DNA from: Aestuariivivens insulae
Lineage (GTDB): Bacteria; Bacteroidota; Bacteroidia; Flavobacteriales; Flavobacteriaceae
DNA: 64,000 nucleotides
Assembly: GCF_022662195.1 (NCBI RefSeq)
Contig: NZ_JAKMCS010000004.1
Location: 186,001 to 250,000, forward strand
Reading direction: 5' to 3'
The notes beneath the pieces are model-generated. The model was given only the letters and a program-made list of their open reading frames with translations. It did no database searches and was not told where the DNA came from. Positions 1 through 9,175 of this stretch are shown in pieces. The translations under genes were made by a program, and so were the position numbers. Each line of letters opens with the position of its first letter. Positions within the stretch are counted from its first letter, which is position 1.

Positions 1-2
1 AT

Positions 3-398
3 AGCATTCTATTGAATGAAAAGGTCGATTCTCATTTAATTATAGATAAGGCTGAAGCTATTTTTAGCGTTTCTGGAACTATTGCTTATGAAGCAGCTTT
101 AAAGGGTAAGTATTCTTTCACTTTTGCGAATATATTTTTTAACAAGCTTAAAAATTGTTTAAAAATAACATTAGATGATTTTAGGAATATTGGAAGTATA
201 AATGAACTTTTTGATATTTTGAAAGAAAGGAATGAAGAAAAATTATCGATTCCTGAGTATTCTGAATATTTATATCAAAGAAGTTATAATGGAATTGTTG
301 ATGCTCCTGTTAATTCGGTTGACTGGCATGATCAAGACAATATAAAAGTAGTCTCTGAATCGTTTAATGTGTTTTTAAATAAATTTGGAACTAGATAA
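3..398 (+). CDS. Surface-polysaccharide biosynthesis protein, C-terminal part (truncated by window edge)
   Basis: The reading frame is open to the window edge, so this is the 3' end of a longer gene. A TTG at 12 is only the first possible start inside the window. The stretch 'SVSGTIAYEAALKGK' resembles the nucleotide-binding end of capsule-synthesis and epimerase-like GT-B proteins, where a Ser/Gly-Thr-x-x-x-Glu-Ala-x-x-x-Gly-Lys pattern precedes the last strands. Membership of the Capsule_synth family is an inference from this motif and the neighbours. The next gene starts inside its end (14-nt overlap), so it is probably the upstream member of the polysaccharide operon. Base use is strongly AT-rich, like the next five genes. 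The exact sugar or substrate cannot be read from the fragment. Confidence 0.5.
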   Translation, partial: SILLNEKVDSHLIIDKAEAIFSVSGTIAYEAALKGKYSFTFANIFFNKLKNCLKITLDDFRNIGSINELFDILKERNEEKLSIPEYSEYLYQRSYNGIVDAPVNSVDWHDQDNIKVVSESFNVFLNKFGTR

Positions 399-1602
399 TT
401 ATAATATTAATATCTCGAAATTTATAATTTCCGCTATAGCATTGGGTTTAACGATGAGCGGAATTACCTTAATTAACATAGGGGTTAATGTAAGGGTGAT
501 ACATGTATTATTACCATTGATTTTTTTTGGGTTGCTTATTGTAAGGTTTAGGTGGCTTATAAAGGCTTTTAATAAAATTAAGAGACTTAAGTTATTTAAA
601 GTTTATTTAGTTTTATTATTGATTTTACTGTATACGACTTTAATTATTAGTCCTGAGACTGTTTCTGGTTTTAAATTATGGATGACACTATTTATTAATA
701 GTATTTTGGGCTTGGTTTTTTACGGGGTGCTTTTAGAGCAAAAGATAAATATTTCATTTTTTAATAACCTGTCTTACCTTAGCGTTAGTATTATATCGTT
801 AATTGTTGTTTTTCAGTTTGTATTAAGCGTTTTAGGCTTTTATGAACCTCATATGTTTGGGAAAAATGGATTTTTTATGTTAGGTCGACCTGCAGCATTT
901 TTTGGAGATCCCGGTTGGTTAGCATATTGGCTTATAATATTTAGCTTAATCGTATTTGAAAATCGAAGAATAGGAATAATTAGTACGTTTAATTTTAGCT
1001 TATTTTTAATTTGTATTTTATTCGGTCTTGTAATATCTCAATCTAGAGTGGGTATTTTTTTTATAGGATTAAATTTTTACTTGCTTGTTTTACATAAAAA
1101 GATTTCGAAAAAGGTTTTACTAATACTTATAGGTGTTTTGGCAGGAGCTTTATTAATAGTTGGAATTTATTTTGGATTATTGAAAATACCTGAAAATTTG
1201 TATTATGATATTGTTAAATTGAGGGCAAACCCAAGGTTTTATGATGCTGTCACAATTTATTCTGAATTCGTTAATTCAGGTAATATTTGGTTCGGTAATG
1301 GGTTAGGGTCATTAGATAGGTTAGTTGAGATTTATCCTTGGAGAAATTATACCGATTCGCATAATGTAATTTTTATTCAAATGCTTAATGATGCTGGTAT
1401 TATCGGCGTATTTGTTTTAGTGTATTTTATTTATAAATTAAAAAAAAGATTAAAAACTCGAATAGGGAAAATTATGTATGTAGAATTTATTATTCTCTTG
1501 TGTTTCCATAATATTTTTCCATATTTTCAGTTGTTTTGGTTTTTATTGCCATTAATATTTGTTTTGGATAGAAAGTATGAAGAAGAATTTAAATTCTATT
1601 AA
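385..1602 (+). CDS. O-antigen ligase/polymerase-like membrane protein (Wzy_C type)
   Basis: A 405-residue protein with about ten hydrophobic segments and few soluble stretches. The central 'FGDPGWLAYWLI' followed by 'SQSRVGIFF' and a late 'SHNVIFIQMLNDAG' are the pattern of the O-antigen ligase/polymerase superfamily, in which a large periplasmic loop lies between the last membrane helices. Its likely job is joining or polymerising undecaprenyl-linked repeat units at the periplasmic face of the inner membrane. The start is a TTG overlapping the preceding gene by 14 nt. The next glycosyltransferase begins inside its 3' end. Ligase and polymerase cannot be separated by sequence alone, and two more proteins of this kind lie downstream. 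Confidence 0.75.
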   Translation: MELDNYNINISKFIISAIALGLTMSGITLINIGVNVRVIHVLLPLIFFGLLIVRFRWLIKAFNKIKRLKLFKVYLVLLLILLYTTLIISPETVSGFKLWMTLFINSILGLVFYGVLLEQKINISFFNNLSYLSVSIISLIVVFQFVLSVLGFYEPHMFGKNGFFMLGRPAAFFGDPGWLAYWLIIFSLIVFENRRIGIISTFNFSLFLICILFGLVISQSRVGIFFIGLNFYLLVLHKKISKKVLLILIGVLAGALLIVGIYFGLLKIPENLYYDIVKLRANPRFYDAVTIYSEFVNSGNIWFGNGLGSLDRLVEIYPWRNYTDSHNVIFIQMLNDAGIIGVFVLVYFIYKLKKRLKTRIGKIMYVEFIILLCFHNIFPYFQLFWFLLPLIFVLDRKYEEEFKFY

Positions 1603-2704
1603 GAGTATTGCGGTTGTAGATTTTGTAGGAATTAAAGCTGGGATGGATTTGTATGATGTTAATTTATGTAAATCATTGCAAAATAAAGGTATTGAAGTGG
1701 TTTTACTATCTAATTTTGAGCATAAGGATATAGATTCAGAAAAAGTTTTTAAAGATAATCCGGAAGGAGTTATTAACAAGTTAAATAATATTTTTTTTGG
1801 TCACATTAATGCGTTTAGGATAATTAGAAGGAAGAAATATAAAACGGCTTTATTACATTCATTTTCTTTTCAGTTAAAGGATTTGTACATTTTTATTTTG
1901 GCAAAATTATTCAAGTTAAAAGTAATTTTGGTGCTTCATGATGTTTCAGGCTTTGCAGGAAAGGATATAAAAGTGATAAGGAAATTAATTTTAGAATTTT
2001 TAGCGAATAAAATAGTTGTTCATAATAAGTTTTCTAGGGATGTTTTGTTTAATTATGCGAATAAAAGAATTAAGGATAAAACGGTAATTATTAAGCACGG
2101 TAGTTTTACAGAAAACACTTTTAAAAAATATTCGAAATATGACGCAATAAGAATAATGGGGTTGGATAAATCTTACAGGTATATTCTTTTTTTTGGTCAA
2201 ATTAAAAAGGCTAAAGGATTAGACTTACTATTAAGAGCGTTTGCTAAAACTGAAATTGAAGATGTAAAATTAATCATAGCAGGAAAACCTTGGGAAGATT
2301 CTTTTGATGAATATCAAACATTAATATTAGAATTGGGAATAAAGGGTCGGGTAATTCCATATATTGAATATATAGATAGAGAAAAAAGAGATCTTCTTTT
2401 TTCTCTATCAGACTTTATTGTTTTACCATATTATGAGATTTATCAAAGTGGTGTATTACTTATGACAATGAGTAATAGGATTCCTGTAATAGCTTCAGAT
2501 TTAGAACCTTTTCGAGAAGTTATAAAATCTAAAAATGGATTATTATTTAAAAGTAATGATTATTGTGATTTGGCTATTAAGATTGAATATGCTCTGAACA
2601 ATAGGGAAGTAATGAATAAATTCTCCCTTAATGCCTTTGATTTGATGAAAACTAAATATAGTTGGAATACTATTGCAATCCAGTATTCTCAAATTTTAAA
2701 TTAA
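1577..2704 (+). CDS. Glycosyltransferase, GT4-like (GT-B fold)
   Basis: Predicted to transfer a sugar from a nucleotide donor to a lipid-linked repeat unit on the cytoplasmic face. The C-terminal half shows the GT4 signature: 'ILFFGQIKKAKGLDLLLRAF' around residue 200, then 'LIIAGKPW', and 'YEIYQSGVLLMTMSNRIPVIASD' where the usual E-x7-E nucleotide-binding motif is partly altered (the first Glu and the Ser/Gly-rich loop are recognisable). The ATG at 1577 is preferred over an in-frame TTG at 1559 because it begins the typical Rossmann start 'KSIAVVDFVG' and avoids a longer overlap. The gene sits in the AT-rich polysaccharide operon between two ligase-like membrane proteins. Sugar specificity is unknown. 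Confidence 0.78.
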   Translation: MKKNLNSIKSIAVVDFVGIKAGMDLYDVNLCKSLQNKGIEVVLLSNFEHKDIDSEKVFKDNPEGVINKLNNIFFGHINAFRIIRRKKYKTALLHSFSFQLKDLYIFILAKLFKLKVILVLHDVSGFAGKDIKVIRKLILEFLANKIVVHNKFSRDVLFNYANKRIKDKTVIIKHGSFTENTFKKYSKYDAIRIMGLDKSYRYILFFGQIKKAKGLDLLLRAFAKTEIEDVKLIIAGKPWEDSFDEYQTLILELGIKGRVIPYIEYIDREKRDLLFSLSDFIVLPYYEIYQSGVLLMTMSNRIPVIASDLEPFREVIKSKNGLLFKSNDYCDLAIKIEYALNNREVMNKFSLNAFDLMKTKYSWNTIAIQYSQILN

Positions 2705-2709
2705 TTATA

Positions 2710-3978
2710 ATGAGGTATCTAATTAACCTGTTTAAATCAAACTTTAATGTATTTTATATAAGTGTTGGTTTAGTTTTAATGACACTTCCTTTTAATTATG
2801 GTTATAACAGTGTAGCAATAATTTTAATGATAATTTGCAGCATCATTAATGTATTCAATAATCCATCACAATTAAAACAGATTCGTTTTTTGGGACATAA
2901 AAAATACATATTTCTTGTATTGTTAGGAGTGACTTATTTATTATCGATTATATGGTCCATTCATTCAGAAGCTACAATTAAATCTTTAAGCGTAAAAATC
3001 CCTTTAATTATATTTCCTTTTGTATTTGCTATATCACCTAAGGTAAAAAAAAATGACACTAAGTTAGTGTTTGGTCTTTTTATACTAAGTGTGTTAGTGG
3101 TTGATTTTTATTGTTTGATAAATAGTTATTTACATTACTCTATTTATCATGATAATTCAGTGTTTTTTTATCATAAACTATCAGAAAACGCAAATTTAAA
3201 TGCTATTTATTTATGTGCATTTAATGCTTCTTCAATTTTATTTATTGTAGTTGGAAAAGTATATAAAAACGAAGTACTTAAATGGTCTATTCTTATTTTG
3301 TTGTTTTTATTTGTTTTTTTAACAGCTTCTAAAATGGTTGTTTTTAGCCTTATTACTAGTGTTTTAGTTAATAGTGTTTTCCGCCACTCAAAAAAAAGGC
3401 GGAATGTTATAATGTTTGTTGTACTAATAGTGTTGGTGGCTGGTATTGGATCGAACACAAAAGTTTTGAAAGGTAGGGTTTTAGAATTAATCAATGCTAA
3501 TTTTGAAATGGCGTGGGTAAATAATGATTTAAGTCAATTGGGGGTTGATGGTATTTCAATAAGAGTATTTCAATATCGAGCTCTTTTCGAAATTATTCAA
3601 GAAAATCCAATAAGAGCTTTTTTTGGTTTTGGCTTAAAGGCTCATAAAGTTAAGTTAAATGAGAAATATGAAAAATATAATATATATAATGTAGATGATG
3701 ATTTTAAAGGAGTTAAAGGTCTTGATTTTCATAATCAATATGTTTGTACCTTCCTGTCAATTGGTTTATTTGGATCTTATTTTTTGATTGCCTTTTTGAT
3801 TAGTATTATTTCATTGGCATTTAGAACAAATGATAAATTAATGTTTGTGCTTTCAGTTTTTTTTGCTCTAATTTTTTTAACAGAAATGTATTTGGAGCTA
3901 CAAAGAGGGATCATTTTATTTGCCACATTGTTGCTTTTTTTGATTAAAAGGAATGAGCAAGGTTTTAGTTTTAATTAA
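2710..3978 (+). CDS. O-antigen ligase family membrane protein
   Basis: A 422-residue polytopic membrane protein, distinct in sequence from the ligase-like protein at 385-1602. It shows the superfamily landmarks: an early Trp-Ser-x-x segment ('LSIIWSIHSE'), a central 'FFYHKLSENANLNAIYL' where family members have a His-x-x-Tyr-x-x-Leu region, 'LTASKMVVFSL', and a late 'GLDFHNQYVCTFLSIGLFG' loop-helix. The ATG at 2710 was chosen six nt after the previous stop; an in-frame TTG at 2662 would overlap the previous gene by 43 nt. It is expected to act at the outer face of the inner membrane on undecaprenyl-linked glycans. The acceptor (lipid A core, protein or growing polymer) cannot be told. Confidence 0.78.
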   Translation: MRYLINLFKSNFNVFYISVGLVLMTLPFNYGYNSVAIILMIICSIINVFNNPSQLKQIRFLGHKKYIFLVLLGVTYLLSIIWSIHSEATIKSLSVKIPLIIFPFVFAISPKVKKNDTKLVFGLFILSVLVVDFYCLINSYLHYSIYHDNSVFFYHKLSENANLNAIYLCAFNASSILFIVVGKVYKNEVLKWSILILLFLFVFLTASKMVVFSLITSVLVNSVFRHSKKRRNVIMFVVLIVLVAGIGSNTKVLKGRVLELINANFEMAWVNNDLSQLGVDGISIRVFQYRALFEIIQENPIRAFFGFGLKAHKVKLNEKYEKYNIYNVDDDFKGVKGLDFHNQYVCTFLSIGLFGSYFLIAFLISIISLAFRTNDKLMFVLSVFFALIFLTEMYLELQRGIILFATLLLFLIKRNEQGFSFN

Positions 3979-3992
3979 GTTAGATTTATAGT

Positions 3993-5084
3993 TTGAGGAT
4001 AGCGATTTTAGGTACTAGAGGTGTGCCAAATAACCACGGAGGTTTTGAACAGTTCGCTGAGTATTTTTCAAAATACTTGGCCGAAAATGAGCATGAGGTA
4101 TATGTTTTTAATTCACATAACCACCCATATCAAGAAAAAATGTGGGAAGGAGTTCATATTTTACATGAATATGATCCCGAATATAAAATAGGTACTGCGG
4201 GGCAATTTATTTATGATTTAAATTGTATTTTAAGGTGCAGGAAAATGAAGTTCGACATTATCCTACAATTAGGGTATACAAGCAGTTCTATCTGGAGTTT
4301 TTTATTTCCAAAAAAAAGCGTAATCGTTACCAATATGGATGGCTTAGAATGGAAGAGATCGAAGTATAGTAAGAATACCCGGTATTTTCTAAAGCGAGCT
4401 GAAAAGTGGGGAGCTATGTATAGTGATTTTTTAATTGCAGACTCTGTTGGAATACAGGATTACTTACAAAATAAGTACAATAAAACTTCTGAATTTATTC
4501 CATATGGGGCAAGTATCTTTATTGATGCAAGTGAAAATATTCTATCGGATTATGGCGTTATAAAAAGAAAATATTCTATGTTGATCGCCAGAATGGAACC
4601 AGAGAATAATATAGAGACTATTTTACAAGGATTTCATAAATCTAATAGTAAATTCCCCTTCTTGGTTATAGGTAAATTAAATAAGTATGGAATTTATCTA
4701 AAAGAAAAATATAAAGAAGATTCTAGAATAAAATTTTTAGGAGCCATTTATAATCAAGAAGATTTAAATAACTTGAGATATTACTCAAGGTATTATTTTC
4801 ATGGTCATTCAGTAGGAGGAACAAACCCATCATTATTAGAGGCTATGGCATCTAAAGCACTAATAATAGCTCATGATAATATATTTAATAAAAGTATTTT
4901 GGCTGAAAATGCTGAATATTTTAAATCACATCTTGATATTCAGGAAATCTTTGTAAAAGATCAATATATTAAGTATAAGGAAGTTTTTTGTTTGAATAAC
5001 ACTAATAAAATCAAGGATAAATATAGTTGGGAAAAAATTAATGCTCACTACGAAAAATATTTAATAGGATTATTAAGCGAATGA
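3993..5084 (+). CDS. DUF1972-type glycosyltransferase (GT4 clan)
   Basis: The N-terminus 'MRIAILGTRGVPNNHGGFEQ' is the hallmark of the DUF1972 domain found in rhamnosyl- and galactosyltransferases of exopolysaccharide clusters. The second Rossmann domain has 'MLIARMEPENNIETILQGF' and 'GGTNPSLLEAMASKALIIAHD', the nucleotide-sugar binding E-x7 region. It starts with TTG at 3993, 14 nt after the previous stop; nothing better is in frame, because the conserved Rossmann start begins at the first codon. It ends in a 4-nt ATGA overlap with the next membrane-protein gene, indicating co-translation. It is a cytoplasmic or membrane-associated enzyme with unknown donor sugar. Confidence 0.85.
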   Translation: MRIAILGTRGVPNNHGGFEQFAEYFSKYLAENEHEVYVFNSHNHPYQEKMWEGVHILHEYDPEYKIGTAGQFIYDLNCILRCRKMKFDIILQLGYTSSSIWSFLFPKKSVIVTNMDGLEWKRSKYSKNTRYFLKRAEKWGAMYSDFLIADSVGIQDYLQNKYNKTSEFIPYGASIFIDASENILSDYGVIKRKYSMLIARMEPENNIETILQGFHKSNSKFPFLVIGKLNKYGIYLKEKYKEDSRIKFLGAIYNQEDLNNLRYYSRYYFHGHSVGGTNPSLLEAMASKALIIAHDNIFNKSILAENAEYFKSHLDIQEIFVKDQYIKYKEVFCLNNTNKIKDKYSWEKINAHYEKYLIGLLSE

Positions 5085-6235
5085 ACTTAAATCAAATAAT
5101 AGAGCTTAAGAGTAATAAAAAGTATTTGCTAATAAAAATATTACTTTTATTTATACTATTACACTTCTTTGCAGATTTTCTTTGTAAACTAGATTATTAT
5201 TCTGATATAGAATTTCCTCCTATGAATAGGATTTTGAAGGGAGTTTTTCTTTGTTTTTCTTTATGTTATTCTATCTATAATTTTGTTAATCATAAACATA
5301 AAAACATTTTTTTGTTATTTCCTTTAATATTTGCGTTTTACATTTTTAAAGTGAATGACTATAAAAATTTAGAAACTTTTATAAGATACTTTTTTTGGTT
5401 AGGAGTGCTTCCCTTATTCTATGATATTTATCTAAAAAAGGAATATTCAATCTTTTTCAAAGATAAGGTGTACTTTATCTTTAGAAGTTTAATATTATTT
5501 AATATTATTATAATAATAGTTGATATTATGCTGGGATTTAATTATACTAAAACCTACAATGGTACTAGATTTGGTTATAATGGCATTCTTTTAAACCAAA
5601 TGCAAACACCATATTTTTATTTAACATTATTATTCGTTTTTCAAAAGAAGAAGAATAGTTTGTTATTAATAATGGTAGCCTTTTTATCCATTTTATCAGG
5701 TATTAAAGCCGCATATCTAGGTTTATTTCTGTTTTTAATATTTAAAATAGGATATATTAATAAGAATAAAATAAGTTATAAAAAGCAGGTAATATCAATT
5801 GGAGTGGTTGTGACAATTTTTGTTTTTTGGATGTATCTTTTTCTTCAGACAAAAATTTTTTCATATTTGAGAGAAACCCATGGAATAATTACAGCTTTGA
5901 CCTCTGAAAGAAATCTCAATTTAAAAACTATTTTGAATGAGTTGGACAATCAAAATTTTAATTTTTTTATAGGATCAATTTCTTTAAGCTCATATAGGTC
6001 AGAATTTGGAATTGTTGATATTTTTCTTTTTTTAGGTTTTTTTGGGATTGTATTATATACTCTGTTATTTGTCTCAATATTTAAAACTTTTATAAATAAT
6101 AAATTAGTCGTTAGTTATTTTATTATAACCATGATAATAGTTGCGGTGGCTGGTAATTTTTTATATTTTCCATTTAATTGTTTTATGTTTTCTATTGGAG
6201 TGATTTTTTTAACGAATTGGAAAACAGACATTTGA
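5081..6235 (+). CDS. Polysaccharide polymerase-like membrane protein
   Basis: A 384-residue, very hydrophobic and extremely AT-rich gene encoding about ten membrane segments. 'FGYNGILLNQMQTPYFYLTL' and 'LSILSGIKAAYLGLFLFL' correspond to the periplasmic-loop and Ser-x-(T/K)-x-x pattern of Wzy-like polymerases. It overlaps the upstream glycosyltransferase by 4 nt and is the last gene of the AT-rich block; a 124-nt gap and a visible base-composition change follow before ugd. It is the third protein of this general class within 6 kb, so one may be the repeat-unit polymerase and the others ligases. That division of labour is inference. Confidence 0.62.
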   Translation: MNLNQIIELKSNKKYLLIKILLLFILLHFFADFLCKLDYYSDIEFPPMNRILKGVFLCFSLCYSIYNFVNHKHKNIFLLFPLIFAFYIFKVNDYKNLETFIRYFFWLGVLPLFYDIYLKKEYSIFFKDKVYFIFRSLILFNIIIIIVDIMLGFNYTKTYNGTRFGYNGILLNQMQTPYFYLTLLFVFQKKKNSLLLIMVAFLSILSGIKAAYLGLFLFLIFKIGYINKNKISYKKQVISIGVVVTIFVFWMYLFLQTKIFSYLRETHGIITALTSERNLNLKTILNELDNQNFNFFIGSISLSSYRSEFGIVDIFLFLGFFGIVLYTLLFVSIFKTFINNKLVVSYFIITMIIVAVAGNFLYFPFNCFMFSIGVIFLTNWKTDI

Positions 6236-6359
6236 TTAATAATGGCATAGCCTAGAAATAGTTGTCTACCTTGATGTTTTTTGAATCAGATTTATTAATA
6301 GAGATGGTATTTTCTAATCCTAGTAAAAAACTCTATTTTTGAATTACGAAAATATTTAA

Positions 6360-7754
6360 ATGATAAAAACCATTTGCTGTATCGGTGCTGGATATGTTGG
6401 CGGGCCTACTATGGCTGTCATTGCCCAACAGTGCCCACATATAACCGTAACGGTAGTAGATATTAACGAAAAGCGCATTGCAGCTTGGAATGCTAGTGAT
6501 TTAAGCCAATTGCCGGTGTTTGAGCCAGGTCTGGATAAGATTGTTTCAGATGCACGTGGTAGAAACCTGTTTTTTTCAACCAATATTGACCAGGCTATTG
6601 ATGAAGCCGACATGATTTTTATCTCCGTAAACACCCCCACTAAAACCTATGGTAAAGGCAAAGGCATGGCAGCCGATTTAAAATATATCGAACTCTGTGC
6701 ACGCCAAATCGCTAAAGTGGCCAAGCAAGATAAGATTGTAGTCGAAAAATCCACTTTGCCAGTGCGTACAGCCTCAGCCATTAAAAACATTTTAGAAAAC
6801 ACAGGTAATGGAGTGCAGTTTCAAATTTTATCCAATCCTGAGTTTTTGGCCGAAGGGACTGCTGTTGCCGATTTATTAAACCCAGATCGCGTATTAATAG
6901 GTGGTGATACCACTAAAGAAGGTCAACAAGCCATCCAAACTCTAGTGGATATTTATGCCAATTGGGTGCCACAAGAACGTATTTTAACCACTAACATATG
7001 GTCGTCTGAGTTGTCCAAGCTAACAGCCAATGCGTTTTTAGCACAACGTGTATCGTCTATTAATGCCATGTCGGCCATTTGTGAAAAATCGGGAGCCGAT
7101 GTTAATGAAGTTGCTAAAGCAATTGGTATGGATAGTCGTATAGGACCTAAATTTCTAAAAGCATCTGTGGGGTTTGGAGGGTCTTGCTTTCAAAAAGATA
7201 TTTTAAATCTGGTATACATTGCTAAAACATATGGACTAAAAGAGGTTGCAAACTATTGGGAACAGGTCATCCTCATAAACGATTACCAAAAAAACCGATT
7301 CTCCGATAATATTGTGAGTACACTATACAATACAGTAGCCGGAAAGAAAATCGCTTTTTTGGGCTGGGCCTTTAAAAAGGATACCAACGATACACGAGAA
7401 TCTGCGGCCATACAAGTGGCAGATAACTTGTTAAATGAGCAAGCCCATTTAGCAGTTTACGATCCTAAAGTCACCGAAGAGCGTATGTACGCCGATTTAG
7501 ACTATTTAAATACGCGTACCGAACAGGACAACAGGGATTTGTTAAACGTAGAGACCAATCCTTATGAAGCTTGTAAAGACGCTCACGCTATTGTGGTCTT
7601 AACCGAATGGGAAGAATTTACAACCTACGACTGGCAGCAAATATACAATAGCATGCATAAACCCGCTTTTGTGTTTGACGGCCGAGGTATTTTAGATACG
7701 GAAGCTCTTATAAACATTGGCTTTACTTGCTATACCATTGGGAAAGGATCTTAA
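6360..7754 (+). CDS. ugd: UDP-glucose 6-dehydrogenase
   Basis: Oxidises UDP-glucose to UDP-glucuronate with two NAD+ in the cytoplasm. The Rossmann motif 'GAGYVGGP' is at residues 8-15. The catalytic cysteine lies in '[10 protein letters not shown]' and falls at residue 276, the same number as in the human enzyme. '[11 protein letters not shown]' marks the C-terminal UDP-binding domain. The 464-residue length and wording ('[17 protein letters not shown]', '[12 protein letters not shown]') look closer to the animal/plant-like UGDH branch than to short bacterial Ugd. Start is ATG. The uxs gene downstream converts the product to UDP-xylose, so the pair supplies UDP-GlcA/UDP-Xyl for the polysaccharide. 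Base composition is less AT-rich than the preceding six genes. Confidence 0.95.
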   Translation: MIKTICCIGAGYVGGPTMAVIAQQCPHITVTVVDINEKRIAAWNASDLSQLPVFEPGLDKIVSDARGRNLFFSTNIDQAIDEADMIFISVNTPTKTYGKGKGMAADLKYIELCARQIAKVAKQDKIVVEKSTLPVRTASAIKNILENTGNGVQFQILSNPEFLAEGTAVADLLNPDRVLIGGDTTKEGQQAIQTLVDIYANWVPQERILTTNIWSSELSKLTANAFLAQRVSSINAMSAICEKSGADVNEVAKAIGMDSRIGPKFLKASVGFGGSCFQKDILNLVYIAKTYGLKEVANYWEQVILINDYQKNRFSDNIVSTLYNTVAGKKIAFLGWAFKKDTNDTRESAAIQVADNLLNEQAHLAVYDPKVTEERMYADLDYLNTRTEQDNRDLLNVETNPYEACKDAHAIVVLTEWEEFTTYDWQQIYNSMHKPAFVFDGRGILDTEALINIGFTCYTIGKGS

Positions 7755-7794
7755 TGTTGATGTAGAAGGAGGCTAAGTGTTTCAGGTGATGAAG

Positions 7795-7915
7795 GTTTCT
7801 TTGGACTTTAGTCTCACTCAAGGTCATTGCGAGCATGACGAAGCAATCTGTAAGTTTTGTGGACATAACCATGAGATTACTTCGGTTACTGTGCTCCGTC
7901 GTAATTGACAGGCCA
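7795..7915. repeat. Imperfect palindromic dispersed repeat
   Basis: The left arm around 7812-7851 reads 'GGTCATTGCGAGCATGACG' followed by 'AAGCAATCTG'. A diverged reverse-complement copy follows at about 7868-7904 ('GAGATTACTTCGG' to 'CGTCGTAATTGAC'). The 'gtcattgcgag...gaagcaatct' sequence is a familiar dispersed palindrome of flavobacterial genomes. No coding sequence is seen between ugd and the palindrome at 7955. Confidence 0.6.
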
Positions 7916-7954
7916 TGCTTCGTTATAAATAATCGAAGACTAGAATATAAGAAT

Positions 7955-7987
7955 GCACAATTTCGGAATTCAATTCCGAAATTGTGC
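7955..7987. promoter_or_regulatory. Perfect 16-bp inverted repeat upstream of the ATPase gene (operator or hairpin)
   Basis: Arm 'GCACAATTTCGGAATT' (7955-7970) is separated by a single C from its exact reverse complement (7972-7987), and 'AATTTTT' follows. It ends 20 nt before the ATG of the DUF4143 ATPase gene. It could be an operator, a cruciform, or a hairpin in the mRNA leader; the short A/T-rich tail would also suit a weak terminator. A 32-bp perfect palindrome is unlikely by chance. Confidence 0.7.
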
Positions 7988-8007
7988 AATTTTTAATATA
8001 TTTGCAT

Positions 8008-9165
8008 ATGATTTTAAGGATTGCACAAAATGAACTTCTAAATTTGTCTCAACAATATAAAGCCATAGCTGTTGTTGGGCCAAGGCAGTCGGGAAAAACC
8101 ACATTGGTAAAAAGTGTATTTCCAGATAAACCATATGAAAGTTTGGAAACCCCAGATATAAGAGCTTTTGCATTAGAAGACCCAAAGGGGTTTTTAGGCC
8201 AATTTCCAAATGGCGCTATATTGGATGAAGTACAACGTGCCCCAGAGCTGTTTTCTTATTTACAACAAATATTAGATGAAAAAAGGGATACAGCTCAGTT
8301 TATACTTACGGGATCCAATAATTTTTTGTTGCAACAAAAAATTTCGCAGAGTCTTGCAGGCCGGGTTGGCTACCTCAATTTATTGCCCTTTTCTCTATCA
8401 GAAATAAAAGAAATAGCGCCAAAAACCATTCATGAAAAATTATTTAAGGGGTTTTACCCACCACTATACGATAAACCTTTTGAAATTCAAAAATGGTTTT
8501 CAAATTATATACGAACTTACATAGAAAGAGATGTGAGGCAATTGCGGGGAATAGATAATTTATTGGTCTTTGAGCGATTCATCAAGTTGTGTGCAGGCAG
8601 AATAGGACAATTATTAAACAAAAATGCACTGGCTGTTGAAGTTGGTGTTGATAGTAAAACCATTGAATCTTGGTTAAGTGTATTAGAGGCTAGTTTTATA
8701 GTGTTTAGATTAAGGCCGCACCATAGCAATTTTAATAAGCGTATTGTAAGAATGCCCAAATTATATTTTTACGATGTTGGTCTGGCAAGTGCCTTTTTAG
8801 GAATCCAAGAGGCAAGTCAATTAGAGTTACATCCTTTTAAAGGGATGTTGTTTGAAAACATGGTTATCGTTGAACTCTTAAAAGAAAGATTAAATAAAGG
8901 AAAGCCAAACAATTTATATTTTTGGAGAAATAGCAGGGGAAATGAGATAGACATTGTAATAGATAATTTTGATAAATTAGTGCCCCTTGAAATAAAATCC
9001 GGAAAAACGATAACAAAAAACTATTTTAAGGGATTAAACTATTGGAATAATTTAACGGGGTTCACAGGAGGCAAAGTCATTTATGGGGGAGAAGATTATC
9101 AAAAAAGAAGCAATGGTTTTGAAGTTATTCCTTTAAATTTGTTAGCTGAAAAGATCAATAACTAA
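8008..9165 (+). CDS. DUF4143-family AAA ATPase with C-terminal nuclease-like domain
   Basis: A 385-residue protein of the widespread 'ATP-binding protein, DUF4143' family, whose cellular role is not established. The Walker A 'GPRQSGKT' is near residue 25 and the Walker B-like 'GAILDEVQRAP' near residue 70. 'FILTGSNNFLL' is the sensor-1 region. The DUF4143 C-terminal part contains 'GNEIDIVI...PLEIKSGK', matching a D/E-(D/E)xK nuclease-like core. The ATG at 8008 is preferred because a GTG at 7984 lies within the upstream palindrome. The gene separates ugd from uxs, which would otherwise form a continuous UDP-xylose operon, so it looks like an insertion. It ends 10 nt before uxs and may be co-transcribed with it. 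Confidence 0.85.
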   Translation: MILRIAQNELLNLSQQYKAIAVVGPRQSGKTTLVKSVFPDKPYESLETPDIRAFALEDPKGFLGQFPNGAILDEVQRAPELFSYLQQILDEKRDTAQFILTGSNNFLLQQKISQSLAGRVGYLNLLPFSLSEIKEIAPKTIHEKLFKGFYPPLYDKPFEIQKWFSNYIRTYIERDVRQLRGIDNLLVFERFIKLCAGRIGQLLNKNALAVEVGVDSKTIESWLSVLEASFIVFRLRPHHSNFNKRIVRMPKLYFYDVGLASAFLGIQEASQLELHPFKGMLFENMVIVELLKERLNKGKPNNLYFWRNSRGNEIDIVIDNFDKLVPLEIKSGKTITKNYFKGLNYWNNLTGFTGGKVIYGGEDYQKRSNGFEVIPLNLLAEKINN

Positions 9166-9175
9166 ATAAAGTCTA

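Noticed and set aside
7723-8209. Minus-strand open frames across the ugd-ATPase gap
   Set aside because: They run through the palindromes and antisense to the ATPase Walker region, with no recognisable protein pattern.
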